From an uncultured Pseudomonadota bacterium (GTDB lineage Bacteria; Pseudomonadota; Gammaproteobacteria; Steroidobacterales; Steroidobacteraceae), in the NCBI GenBank assembly GCA_903908825.1, contig CAIVTJ010000023.1, positions 1 through 49,884 on the forward strand: a DNA stretch of 49,884 bases, written 5' to 3'. Every line of letters starts with the position of its first letter. The first letter of the stretch is position 1. Position numbers and translations under genes: made by a program. The notes beneath the pieces are model-generated. The model was not told the DNA's origin and ran no database searches. It was given only the letters and a program-made list of their open reading frames with translations. Positions 29,201-36,251 of this stretch are shown here, in pieces.

Positions 29201-29301
29201 CTGACTAACTCGTGCGGATGCGAGGCCCCCTGCAAAAAGGTGAAGTTGCTGAGGCAGTGCAGTTCGGCATAGCCGATGCTGCCATCAACCGAAGTAACCA
29301 T
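26185..29301 (-). CDS. dnaE2: Error-prone DNA polymerase DnaE2 (ImuC)
   Basis: A 1038-aa C-family polymerase acting in SOS translesion synthesis. The PHP domain starts [22 protein letters not shown]. The palm motif [21 protein letters not shown] near residue 390 carries the catalytic Asp pair, and a GRGSAANS motif lies just before it. The helix-hairpin-helix and OB-fold region ([20 protein letters not shown]) is C-terminal. It is shorter than DnaE1 at the C-terminus, as for the family. The track ORF from 29484 is overextended: the ATG at 29301 gives [15 protein letters not shown], and overlaps imuB by 17 bp. It is the last gene of lexA-imuA-imuB-dnaE2. Confidence 0.96.
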   Translation of the reverse strand: [1038 protein letters not shown]

Positions 29302-30721
29302 GGAGAAACCAGCGCCTGCCGGCATCGCGCTCACGGAAGATCCACAGCCGCGCGCCCTGCCCGTCGGCGGCCACGTAATAGTCGCGGCAGATGTCCGCGC
29401 CATCCCACCAACCGGTTTCCAAGCGTTCGGGACCCGCCAGCAATTGCAGCCGTAACTGCTGCCACAGCGGATGGCCGCTGTCATCGACCATCAGCGGCAG
29501 CTGCCTGGGGTCGGGCAACAGCCACAAGGGACGACGTCCCGCCGGCCACGGCACAGGTGCATCGCGCACCGCAGTAACCACACGCCGGGTAGAGGCTGAT
29601 TGCCACACGGGTTCGGTCGCACAGGAGAGCAACTCCGGACGATGACCCGGTGCGATACGCAAACCTTGCACAGCTTCTGCCCCCAGCCGTGCACGCAGGT
29701 TCTCAAGAAAGGCCGGCATCTGGGTGAGCGCGCCACCGCCGTGCTCACCGGGCTGCCACAGCTGTGTGCTGTCTGCGGCACAGACCAGCAAAGGGCCCGA
29801 GCGCAGTTCGCAGCGACGGACAGGCTCGGCCAACACCACCTGCTGCAACTTCGACTGCAGCAAAACAGCCAAGCGCGCAGCACGGTGCTCGGGCACGGCC
29901 AGACGCAGCACACACTGCGTGGGCGGCTGACGACGATGCACGAGCCGCAGCAACAGCGCGGTGATGCCGCGCTGCCGCTGTAGCAGGAACTGTTCGAGCT
30001 GCTGCAACTGCGGCGTGATGGTGCGCAGCACCAGAGCGGTATCGGTGAGTTCGAAGGACGGTTCGCAGCGGCTGGAAAATCGCTCTGTGGCCATGAATGT
30101 GATGCGCGGGTGAGCACGCCTGCCCAGCAATCGATCGAGGTCCTGCAACAGCTGGGCACCAAAGCGCTGGGCAAAGCCGGCGCGGGGCAGCCGCAGCGCC
30201 TCACCGACCGTGCTCACGCCCACGGCTGCCAAACGCTGCAGACTGGCTTCGGGCCAACGCAGGCAGCGTAGCGGCAAGGGGGCCAGGCGACTGACCAGTC
30301 GCGCTGTATCGGTGAGACAGCAGGACTTGCCGGCACGCGCAAAGCCCAGTGCGGCCAGCGGTGTGGGCGCCAGAGCCACGACTGCCCTTGCGGCAAACAC
30401 CGACTGCAACTGCGCCAGCAGCGGCTGCAGTCCGCCGAACAGACGCACACTGCCGCGCAGTTCGAGCAGCAGCGCATCAGGCGGCTCAAGACTGACGCGC
30501 GGCGTGAAGCGCTGCGCCAACAGTGCCTGCTGCGCCAACTGTGCCGCCGGGTCGGTGGCGAACTGACCTGGCGGCCATTGCACCGCTGCCCACAGCTCGG
30601 CGGTGCGTGCGCCACGCAACTGTGGCGTGGGGGGCGCCGGCGGCAGCCGGGGCGGCAAGGACTGCGGCAACGGGGCCTGCAAGGCCGTGAACAAGCTTGC
30701 GGTGCGCTGTGTGCGACTCAT
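29285..30721 (-). CDS. imuB: ImuB, Y-family-polymerase-like protein of the mutasome
   Basis: A 478-aa Y-family-like protein that bridges DnaE2, ImuA and the beta clamp. ImuB proteins lack the catalytic acidic residues, and here the expected region reads PPDALLLELRGSVRLFGGL, consistent with a non-catalytic protein. A QLPLM segment in DPRQLPLMVDDSG near residue 410 matches the ImuB beta-clamp-binding motif. The C-terminus (RLWIFRERDAGRRWFLHGYFG) is typical. The track ORF from 30991 is overextended; the ATG at 30721 overlaps the imuA stop as ATGA and gives MSRTQRTASLF. Confidence 0.93.
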   Translation of the reverse strand: MSRTQRTASLFTALQAPLPQSLPPRLPPAPPTPQLRGARTAELWAAVQWPPGQFATDPAAQLAQQALLAQRFTPRVSLEPPDALLLELRGSVRLFGGLQPLLAQLQSVFAARAVVALAPTPLAALGFARAGKSCCLTDTARLVSRLAPLPLRCLRWPEASLQRLAAVGVSTVGEALRLPRAGFAQRFGAQLLQDLDRLLGRRAHPRITFMATERFSSRCEPSFELTDTALVLRTITPQLQQLEQFLLQRQRGITALLLRLVHRRQPPTQCVLRLAVPEHRAARLAVLLQSKLQQVVLAEPVRRCELRSGPLLVCAADSTQLWQPGEHGGGALTQMPAFLENLRARLGAEAVQGLRIAPGHRPELLSCATEPVWQSASTRRVVTAVRDAPVPWPAGRRPLWLLPDPRQLPLMVDDSGHPLWQQLRLQLLAGPERLETGWWDGADICRDYYVAADGQGARLWIFRERDAGRRWFLHGYFG

Positions 30722-31341
30722 GGCGGCCAACACACATCGATGTGGTCGCGACTGACGCCACGGCTTTTGATGATGCGCAAGCGCGCCCCACCCGGCGCCG
30801 CCGCAAGCGCCACACGCAGCGCCGCCGGTGAGGATTCGTGCTCGGCGATGGCAGGACGAAACACCACCCCGGGCGCCCGGCCCTGCTCGGTAGCCAGCGC
30901 CAGACGCCGCAAAGCCGGTGAGGAGACGCGCGACAACCAGGTCAAGGCGATGTCGCAGGCACCTGAACGCAAGGCCTGCTCCATGGCCCACAAGGACTGC
31001 CCCTCACGGATCACCAGCAAGCGGTCCAGTTGCACACCGGCCATGACGAAGGCCGGGGCGAACAGCTCGAAGGGCGGATCGATAAAAGCGCACCAGCGCG
31101 CCTCGGACTGCGTGGTCAGTTGTGCCAGCGCCGGTAACCACAGCTGCAACTCGCCCAAGCCCTGCTGGGCGGTGAGGATTTCGATGAGCCCCAGCCGCGG
31201 CCAACCACCACCCGGCAAGACCGCATCAAGGGCGGCATAACCGGTGGCTATAGTGGCCTGTGGCGCGATGCTGCGGCCCCGCCAGAGCGCGGGATGCTGC
31301 AGCAACTGCTGCAGTTGCGGGTTGGACTCGATCCGGGTCAT
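30718..31341 (-). CDS. imuA: ImuA, RecA-like translesion synthesis protein
   Basis: A 207-aa protein related to RecA/SulA, the accessory protein of the ImuA-ImuB-DnaE2 mutasome. The N-terminus reads QLQQLLQHPALWRGRS, then IATGYAALDAVLPGGGWPRLGLIEIL, the family pattern around a degenerate P-loop (LPGGGWP, without the GK[ST] of RecA). Other features are FAPAFVMAGVQLDRLLVI and ALRSGACDIALTWL. It starts 15 bp after the lexA stop and overlaps imuB by four bases, so SOS control of lexA should include it. Confidence 0.93.
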   Translation of the reverse strand: MTRIESNPQLQQLLQHPALWRGRSIAPQATIATGYAALDAVLPGGGWPRLGLIEILTAQQGLGELQLWLPALAQLTTQSEARWCAFIDPPFELFAPAFVMAGVQLDRLLVIREGQSLWAMEQALRSGACDIALTWLSRVSSPALRRLALATEQGRAPGVVFRPAIAEHESSPAALRVALAAAPGGARLRIIKSRGVSRDHIDVCWPP

Positions 31342-31356
31342 GGGCAGGACTCACGC

Positions 31357-31983
31357 TCAGAGGCCCATGCTCTTGCCGCGCCGCACCACACCCACCACCA
31401 CGCCTTCGATGAGCAGCGACTGCTCTTTGAGGTCGACCCGGATGGGCTCGAAGTCTGCGTTTTCGGGCAGCAGCCAGGCGATAGAGCCCTCCTGGCGATA
31501 GCGTTTGACGGTGACTTCGTTATCAAGCCGGGCGACCACGATCTGCCGGTTACGCACCTCGGGCGTACGGTGCACAGCCACCAGATCACCGTCGATGATG
31601 CCGATGTCTTTCATGCTCATGCCAACCACCTTGAGCAGGTAGTGCGGCCGGACATGGAAAACAGCCGGATCGATCTGCAACCGTGCCTCGATATTTTCTT
31701 CGGCCAGAATAGGCCGGCCTGCGGCCACCCTGCCGATGAGCGGCAGACCCATCTGCTCGCGCAGCGCGTCTTTGAGCTGTATGCCGCGCGAGGCCCCGGG
31801 CACCAGCGAGATGACGCCCTTGCGGGCCAGGGCGCGCAGGTGGTCCTCGGCTGCGTTAGGGGACTTAAAGCCCAGCTGCTCGGCGATTTCCTTGCGGGTG
31901 GGCGGCATGCCGGTTTCTTGCAATGTGTCCTGGATGAGACGCAGGATTTGCGACTGGCGTGGGGTGAGTTCGAACTCGGACAT
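31357..31983 (-). CDS. lexA: SOS response repressor LexA
   Basis: A 208-aa repressor and self-cleaving protease (E. coli 202 aa). The winged helix-turn-helix spans about residues 1-70 ([44 protein letters not shown]). The cleavage site is A88-G89 in RVAAGRPI. The catalytic Ser is S123 in GMSMKDIGI, and the catalytic Lys is K160 in NEVTVKRY. It is the first gene of the imuA-imuB-dnaE2 operon, often called lexA2 in other lineages. Its own promoter overlaps a LexA box, so autoregulation is expected. Confidence 0.96.
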   Translation of the reverse strand: MSEFELTPRQSQILRLIQDTLQETGMPPTRKEIAEQLGFKSPNAAEDHLRALARKGVISLVPGASRGIQLKDALREQMGLPLIGRVAAGRPILAEENIEARLQIDPAVFHVRPHYLLKVVGMSMKDIGIIDGDLVAVHRTPEVRNRQIVVARLDNEVTVKRYRQEGSIAWLLPENADFEPIRVDLKEQSLLIEGVVVGVVRRGKSMGL

Positions 31984-32001
31984 GACGGGCTCCGCAGGTA
32001 A

Positions 32002-32017
32002 CTGTGTTTAATTACAG
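32002..32017. promoter_or_regulatory. LexA box (SOS operator)
   Basis: CTGTGTTTAATTACAG matches the gammaproteobacterial SOS box CTGT-N8-ACAG exactly, with an AT-rich core. It overlaps the predicted -10 of the lexA promoter and lies 19 bp above the start codon. Confidence 0.9.
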
Positions 32018-32042
32018 TATCTGGGGTTATATCCAGATGCAA
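32014..32042 (-). promoter_or_regulatory. lexA-imuA-imuB-dnaE2 promoter
   Basis: On the minus strand, TTGCAT (32042-32037), a 17-bp spacer, TACTGT (32019-32014). The expected transcription start is near 32007, leaving a leader of about 24 nt. The -10 overlaps the LexA box at 32002-32017, and a second box-like palindrome fills the spacer. Confidence 0.55.
32021..32036. promoter_or_regulatory. Second LexA-box-like palindrome
   Basis: CTGGGGTTATATCCAG, CTGG-N8-CCAG, with an AT-rich core, lies 3 bp from the canonical LexA box, in the promoter spacer. It differs from the box at one base in each half-site. It may be a weak second operator. Confidence 0.5.
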
Positions 32043-32153
32043 GCCCGATGAAGCCGGAGCGGCTTGAGCATTGAACCGCCCGTAGATCAAACCTCCTAAG
32101 CACTGATTTATCGATACAGAATCGCATTTGGCAGTTGCATATAGGCCCCTGCC

Positions 32154-32159
32154 TATGAT
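32154..32159 (+). promoter_or_regulatory. Possible -10 element for the Lpp-type gene
   Basis: TATGAT lies 86 bp before the Lpp start codon, inside ATAGG-CCCCTG-CCTAT symmetry. No -35 is correctly spaced: TTGGCA is 20 bp upstream. The rest of the 260-bp lexA/lpp gap shows nothing else clear. Confidence 0.35.
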
Positions 32160-32245
32160 GAAGTTAGAACTGAAATGTTCTTTTTCTGCGCCCTTGGGCG
32201 TGGTCATTGCTTTCTTTATCTGTTCAAGTGCCAAAGGAATTATTC

Positions 32246-32575
32246 ATGAACCTCGCCATCAAGATCGCTGCCATCGCCGCTGTTGCTGCCCTGACCGGCT
32301 GCACCGACCTCAAGCCCCTGCAGGCCCAGGTTGACGACCTCAAGAGCCAGGTCAGCAAGCTGTCCTCGGACGTTGCCGCCAACAAGACCAGCACCGACGC
32401 TGCCGCCAAGGCTGCTGCTGCTGCCGGCCAGTCGGCTTCGCAGGCTGGCGCTGCTGCCGCTGCCGCCCAGAACACCGCCAACCAGGCTCTGGCTGCTGCC
32501 AAGGCTGCTCAGGCTGGCGTCGATGCGACCAACGAGAAGATCGATCGCATGTTCAAGCGCTCGGTCTCGAAGTAA
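32246..32575 (+). CDS. Lpp/OprI-type alanine-zipper outer-membrane lipoprotein
   Basis: A 109-aa lipoprotein. The signal peptide MNLAIKIAAIAAVAALTG ends in the lipobox LTGC, with lipidated Cys19. The mature part is 91 aa of helical coiled coil: LQAQVDDLKSQVSKLSSDV, then a long Ala-rich segment and NEKIDRMFKRSVSK. The C-terminal Lys matches the residue that links E. coli Lpp to peptidoglycan. Mature E. coli Lpp is 58 aa, so this is much longer. The ribosome-binding site AAAGGAA and a strong terminator suggest high expression. The track ORF start at 32207 is upstream of the true ATG. Confidence 0.88.
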   Translation: MNLAIKIAAIAAVAALTGCTDLKPLQAQVDDLKSQVSKLSSDVAANKTSTDAAAKAAAAAGQSASQAGAAAAAAQNTANQALAAAKAAQAGVDATNEKIDRMFKRSVSK

Positions 32576-32596
32576 GACACTTACTTCGGTCCAACG

Positions 32597-32629
32597 AAAA
32601 ACGCCGCGCATTGCGCGGCGTTTTTTTTT
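32597..32629 (+). terminator. Intrinsic terminator of the Lpp-type gene
   Basis: AAAACGCCGCGC, short ATT loop, GCGCGGCG and nine T residues, 21 bp after the stop. It is a canonical rho-independent terminator, with an A-tract on the other side that could make it bidirectional toward fabH. Confidence 0.93.
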
Positions 32630-32642
32630 GCTACCTGGATTA

Positions 32643-32730
32643 CCAACGCCGTCCGCATCCAAGCGGCACCACTACATGCGCACCAACGCAGTCCGCATCC
32701 AAGCGGCACCGCTACATCCGCACCAACGCA
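32643..32730 (-). repeat. Tandem 40-bp repeat duplicating the 3' end of fabH
   Basis: The unit CACCAACGCAGTCCGCATCC... (32681-32720) is preceded by a near-copy (32643-32680, differing at about three bases) and followed by the 10-bp start of a third (32721-32730) inside fabH. Read on the minus strand, each copy starts TGCGTTGGTGCG, the last codons of fabH, then the ATG-TAG end. The period of 40 bp is not a multiple of three, so the copies are non-coding. Confidence 0.9.
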
Positions 32731-33677
32731 GCTCCCCACGTAAAGCCGCCGCCGAAGGCTTCGAGCAGCACCAGATCGCCTTTCTTTATGCGCCCGTCGC
32801 GCACACCGGTATCCAGCGCCAACGGCACCGAGGCCGCTGACGTATTGCCATGGTCCTGCACCGTGACGATGACACTGTCCATGTCCATATCGAGCTTGCG
32901 TGCGACCGCCTGAATGATGCGGATGTTGGCCTGGTGCGGAACCAGCCACTTGATGTCGGACTTTTGCAGATTATTGGCGGCCAGCACTTCGTCAACGACG
33001 TTGCCGAGCATGGTCACCGCGACCTTAAACACCTCACGCCCGGCCATGCGGATGAAGGCCTGATTGCCGGTGCCCGGCTCATAGCCCTTGGACACGCCAC
33101 CGGTGCAATACAACAGGTCCTGGTAGTGACCATCGGCATGCAGATGGGTTGAGATCAGGCCGGGCTCGTCTGAGGCCGCCAGCACCACTGCGCCTGCGCC
33201 ATCAGCGAACAAAATCGCCGTGGTGCGATCGGTGAAGTCGGTGATGCGGGTCAGCGTCTCGGAACCCACCACCAGCGCGCGTTTGCTTTCACCGCTGCGC
33301 ACGAACTTGTCGGCAATGGACAGCGCATAGATAAAGCCACTGCAGGCGGCCTCGACGCTGAAGGCCGGACCACCGCGGCAACCCAGACGCGCCTGCAGCA
33401 TGACGCCGGCATTGGGGAAAACCAGGTCGGGTGTGGCCGTGGCAAAGACGATCAGATCGATGTCAGCTGCGCTGATGCCGGCGGCTTCGATGGCGCGTTT
33501 GGCAGCCTGCTCGGCCATGTCGACCGTGGTCTGACCCTCGGCCGCGTAATGCCGGCTGACGATGCCGGTACGCTCACGTATCCAGCTGTCGGAGGTCTCC
33601 ATGACCTGCTCGAGCTCGCTGTTGTGCACCACCCGCTCCGGCAGGTAGGCACCTGTACCGATGATGCGGGAGTACAT
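32712..33677 (-). CDS. fabH: Beta-ketoacyl-[acyl carrier protein] synthase III
   Basis: A 321-aa condensing enzyme that starts fatty-acid synthesis from acyl-CoA and malonyl-ACP. The catalytic Cys is C112 in [12 protein letters not shown]. His is in [12 protein letters not shown] and Asn in [14 protein letters not shown], giving the Cys-His-Asn triad. The N-terminus reads [21 protein letters not shown]. It ends GAALVRM and the DNA of this tail is repeated downstream. It follows rpmF after 49 bp, with no plsX between, and no fabD, fabG or acpP follows; the gene is instead next to the convergent Lpp-type gene. Confidence 0.96.
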   Translation of the reverse strand: MYSRIIGTGAYLPERVVHNSELEQVMETSDSWIRERTGIVSRHYAAEGQTTVDMAEQAAKRAIEAAGISAADIDLIVFATATPDLVFPNAGVMLQARLGCRGGPAFSVEAACSGFIYALSIADKFVRSGESKRALVVGSETLTRITDFTDRTTAILFADGAGAVVLAASDEPGLISTHLHADGHYQDLLYCTGGVSKGYEPGTGNQAFIRMAGREVFKVAVTMLGNVVDEVLAANNLQKSDIKWLVPHQANIRIIQAVARKLDMDMDSVIVTVQDHGNTSAASVPLALDTGVRDGRIKKGDLVLLEAFGGGFTWGAALVRM

Positions 33678-33726
33678 CAGGGATGAACCGGGCCAGTACG
33701 CTGTAAACGCATACCGGCCCCGGTAA

Positions 33727-33921
33727 TCAATCCTGCTCGTCCGCCTCGACGGCCTTCGCGATCACGCGACGGCCACGATAGAAACCATCGGGCGTGATGC
33801 AATGACGCAGGTGGGTCTCACCCGACTGCGGATCGATGGACAGAGCGGGACGCGCGACGGCGTCATGGGAACGGTGCATACCCCGCTTGGAAGGGGTCTT
33901 GCGGCTTTTTTGAACAGGCAT
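33727..33921 (-). CDS. rpmF: 50S ribosomal protein L32
   Basis: A 64-aa L32 (E. coli 57 aa). The N-terminus [21 protein letters not shown] is diagnostic. There is no zinc-binding cysteine quartet: the only Cys is in [18 protein letters not shown], as in the zinc-independent proteobacterial form. A 7-residue acidic tail (AVEADEQD) follows the usual end. The ribosome-binding site GAGGAG is good. It lies 15 bp after yceD and 49 bp before fabH and is probably co-transcribed with both. Confidence 0.96.
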   Translation of the reverse strand: MPVQKSRKTPSKRGMHRSHDAVARPALSIDPQSGETHLRHCITPDGFYRGRRVIAKAVEADEQD

Positions 33922-33936
33922 CGGTCGGTCTCCTCG

Positions 33937-34485
33937 TCAACGGCGTTTGTTAGGCCGCATCGGTTCATTACGCTTCGTCTGGCTCATGAGATCGCCAAGC
34001 GCAGCAAAAGGTCTTTGTACTTCCTCAACAGGCGGCAAATCAGAATCGTCGTCGCTGCGTGCTGCGCAAAGCTGCTCCTCGCTATGTAGCGGGGCCAGCG
34101 GCAGCGCCAGCAACAATTCTTCGGCCACCAACTCATCCATGCGCAAGCGCCCTTCCGGCGCCAGCATCGTCTCGGCATCGGCTGGCACGCGCTCGGCATC
34201 GGCCTCGGCGTGCAGCAAAAAAACCCGCGAATCACTGCGGATTGCAACCTGCAGCGCTTGCAGACACCGCTGGCAGATCAGTTCGACCTGCGCCTCGGCC
34301 TGCACCTGCGCCACCGCAAACCCGCGCTCGCGCGAGAACTGCACACGGGCCACGGCAGTGCCTGTGGGCGCCGCCAACTCGTGCACCAGACGCGCTAATC
34401 GCGCGACTGAAATCTCGACAGCCAGCTCCGCACCCTCGTCGGCGAGGATCGATACATCACGCAGTTTCGATCCGTCATCCAGCAT
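33937..34485 (-). CDS. yceD: YceD family protein (DUF177)
   Basis: A 182-aa DUF177 protein. The conserved cysteine region is VQAEAQVELICQRCLQALQVAI, followed by an acidic segment (LHAEADAERVPADAE) and RMDELVAEELLLALPLAPLHSEEQLC, as in the family. It is near-universally placed before rpmF and linked in plants and bacteria to 23S rRNA accumulation. The ATG at 34485 is preferred over the track's TTG at 34518. It lies about 3 nt below a predicted transcription start with no visible Shine-Dalgarno sequence, so this could be a leaderless message. Confidence 0.92.
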   Translation of the reverse strand: MLDDGSKLRDVSILADEGAELAVEISVARLARLVHELAAPTGTAVARVQFSRERGFAVAQVQAEAQVELICQRCLQALQVAIRSDSRVFLLHAEADAERVPADAETMLAPEGRLRMDELVAEELLLALPLAPLHSEEQLCAARSDDDSDLPPVEEVQRPFAALGDLMSQTKRNEPMRPNKRR

Positions 34486-34494
34486 GGGGCGCGT

Positions 34495-34523
34495 ATCATA
34501 GGTGCGACACCCCCCCAAGTCAA
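34495..34523 (-). promoter_or_regulatory. Near-consensus sigma-70 promoter for yceD-rpmF-fabH
   Basis: On the minus strand, TTGACT (34523-34518), a 17-bp spacer containing seven consecutive G, and TATGAT (34500-34495). The expected transcription start is near 34488, about 3 nt from the yceD ATG at 34485. Confidence 0.7.
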
Positions 34524-34586
34524 AACCAGTGCACCTGACGCCACAAGCGCCAAGTGCTTGTTTGTAACGGCCCTTGAGCTTTCACC

Positions 34587-35180
34587 ATGACCGCCACGCC
34601 GCCGCTGATCCTCGCCTCGACGTCCACCTACCGCCGCGCCCTGCTGCAACGCCTCGGGCTACCGTTTGCGGTCCAGTCCCCGGACGTCGACGAAACCCCA
34701 CTGCCAGACGAAAGCCCGGCAGACCGGGCCCTGCGCCTGGCAGCCGCCAAAACACGGGCAGTGGCGGCCCGGCACCCGAACGCTATCGTCATCGGTAGCG
34801 ATCAGGTGGCCAGCCTCGGCAGCGGCGCTGCAGCACGGATACTGCGCAAACCCGGCACAGCCGAGGTCTGCCAGACCCACCTGCAAGCGCTCAGCGGCCA
34901 GACCGCGCGCTTTGACACCGCCGTCTGTGTGGCCTGGCCTGACGGCTGGGCCGAGCACACCGACATCACCCGCGTGGTGTTCCGGCCGCTCACGCGCGAG
35001 GACATCAGCCGCTACATCGAACGCGAGCCGGCATTTGACTGCGCCGGTGGCTTTAAATGCGAGGGACTGGGTGTCAGCCTGATGCAGCGCATCGAATCAC
35101 AAGACCCGACGGCGCTGATCGGCCTGCCGCTTATTTGGCTCGCCGGCGCACTTCGCGCCGCGTCCCTGTCGCTTCCCTGA
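34587..35180 (+). CDS. Maf family nucleoside-triphosphate pyrophosphatase
   Basis: A 197-aa Maf/YceF-type house-cleaning enzyme. Maf proteins hydrolyse non-canonical nucleoside triphosphates, and the YceF branch prefers m7GTP. The N-terminal ILASTSTYRRALLQRLGLPF is the family signature, with PDVDETPLPDESP and VIGSDQVASL. The latter is the catalytic Asp region. FDCAGGFKCEGLGVSLMQRIES and DPTALIGLPL complete it. Its position between yceD and rluC is that of E. coli yceF. The last 50 bp overlap the 3' end of rluC on the other strand. Confidence 0.93.
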   Translation: MTATPPLILASTSTYRRALLQRLGLPFAVQSPDVDETPLPDESPADRALRLAAAKTRAVAARHPNAIVIGSDQVASLGSGAAARILRKPGTAEVCQTHLQALSGQTARFDTAVCVAWPDGWAEHTDITRVVFRPLTREDISRYIEREPAFDCAGGFKCEGLGVSLMQRIESQDPTALIGLPLIWLAGALRAASLSLP

Positions 35181-36207
35181 CCCGCGCCTTGCTCGAGGCT
35201 GCGGCCGAACTGAGTCGATCCAGAAATACCTTGAGCGCATCGGGCAGCGGTGCGCTGGCACTGACCGTGACCTGCCGCTGGGGGTCTTCGTAGCCGATGC
35301 TGTGCGCATGCAAAAAGATGCGGTTCAGACCCAGTTCGGCCATCTGGTCGTTATAGGCCGCATCGCCATATTTCTCGTCACCGGCGATCGGGTGACCGGC
35401 ATGTTCGGCGTGCACACGAATCTGGTGAGTACGGCCGGTCAGCAACCGCACCTCCAGCAAAGTGGCCAGCCGCCCGTAAAACTGCACCACGCGAAACTCG
35501 CTGGCCGCCGATTTGCCGTTGGCATCGACCTTGACCGTCCGTTCGCCGCCGACCCGCAGGTCCGTGCGCAGCGGCGCATCGATGAGCTTGCGCCCCAGTT
35601 CCCACTTGCCGCGCACCAAGGTCAGATAGCGTTTGTCGAACCCGTCTTCGCGCAGCAACGCATGCAAGCTGCGTAAGGTCGATCGCTTGCGTGCCACCAG
35701 CAGGCAGCCGCTGGTGTCACGGTCCAACCGGTGCACCAACTCCAGGGTCTCGTCGGGCCGGGAGGCACGCAGCACCTCGATGACGCCAAAACCGATGCCG
35801 CTGCCGCCATGCACAGCGATGCCGGAAGGCTTATCGAGCACCAGCAAGCGCTCATCCTCGTGGATGATCGACGCCTCGATCTGCTCGATCAGCCGGGGCG
35901 GAACGGGTTTGGGCGCAGCCGGATCGGCGGGCTCGACCTGTTCGCGGTAAGGCGGTACCCGCAGGATGTCGCCCTCGGCCACCCGGCTGTCGGGTTTGAC
36001 GCGTTTGCCGTTCAGCCGCACCTCGCCTTTGCGCAGCAGCCGGAACAGGTGGCTGCGCGGGACCGTACCCAGAAGGCGGGTCAACAGGCGATCGACCCGC
36101 TGGCCGGCCTCCTCAGGGCCAATGGTGACCAAACGGACGGCAGTGCGGCCCGTGGGCGCCTCAGGGGCTACCAGGGAAAGAGCAGATTCTGTGAAGTTAT
36201 CGGTCAT
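35131..36207 (-). CDS. rluC: 23S rRNA pseudouridine synthase RluC
   Basis: A 358-aa RluA-family pseudouridine synthase (E. coli RluC, 319 aa, modifies U955, U2504 and U2580). An S4 RNA-binding domain (about residues 32-95: QRVDRLLTRLLGTVPRSHLFRLLRKGEVRLNGKRV) precedes the catalytic domain. The active-site Asp is in VHRLDRDTSGCLLVARKR. It also has LDKPSGIAVHGG and GRTHQIRVHAEHAGHPI. It has a longer N-terminus and a basic C-terminal tail. It is divergent from rne, as in E. coli, and overlaps maf by 50 bp at the 3' ends. Confidence 0.95.
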   Translation of the reverse strand: MTDNFTESALSLVAPEAPTGRTAVRLVTIGPEEAGQRVDRLLTRLLGTVPRSHLFRLLRKGEVRLNGKRVKPDSRVAEGDILRVPPYREQVEPADPAAPKPVPPRLIEQIEASIIHEDERLLVLDKPSGIAVHGGSGIGFGVIEVLRASRPDETLELVHRLDRDTSGCLLVARKRSTLRSLHALLREDGFDKRYLTLVRGKWELGRKLIDAPLRTDLRVGGERTVKVDANGKSAASEFRVVQFYGRLATLLEVRLLTGRTHQIRVHAEHAGHPIAGDEKYGDAAYNDQMAELGLNRIFLHAHSIGYEDPQRQVTVSASAPLPDALKVFLDRLSSAAASSKARVREATGTRREVRRRAK

Positions 36208-36221
36208 ACCAGCGTCAGGTT

Positions 36222-36251
36222 TTGTTAATCAAAGGGCTTTGTGGGTATACT
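36222..36251 (+). promoter_or_regulatory. Candidate rne promoter
   Basis: TTGTTA (36222-36227), an 18-bp spacer, TATACT (36246-36251). The predicted start near 36258 gives a leader of about 390 nt before rne. It lies only 15 bp from the divergent rluC start. Confidence 0.55.

Noticed and set aside
30722-30991. N-terminal extension of imuB in the ORF track
   Set aside because: It lies antisense-frame over imuA, has no homology, and the ATGA-coupled ATG at 30721 gives the expected N-terminus.
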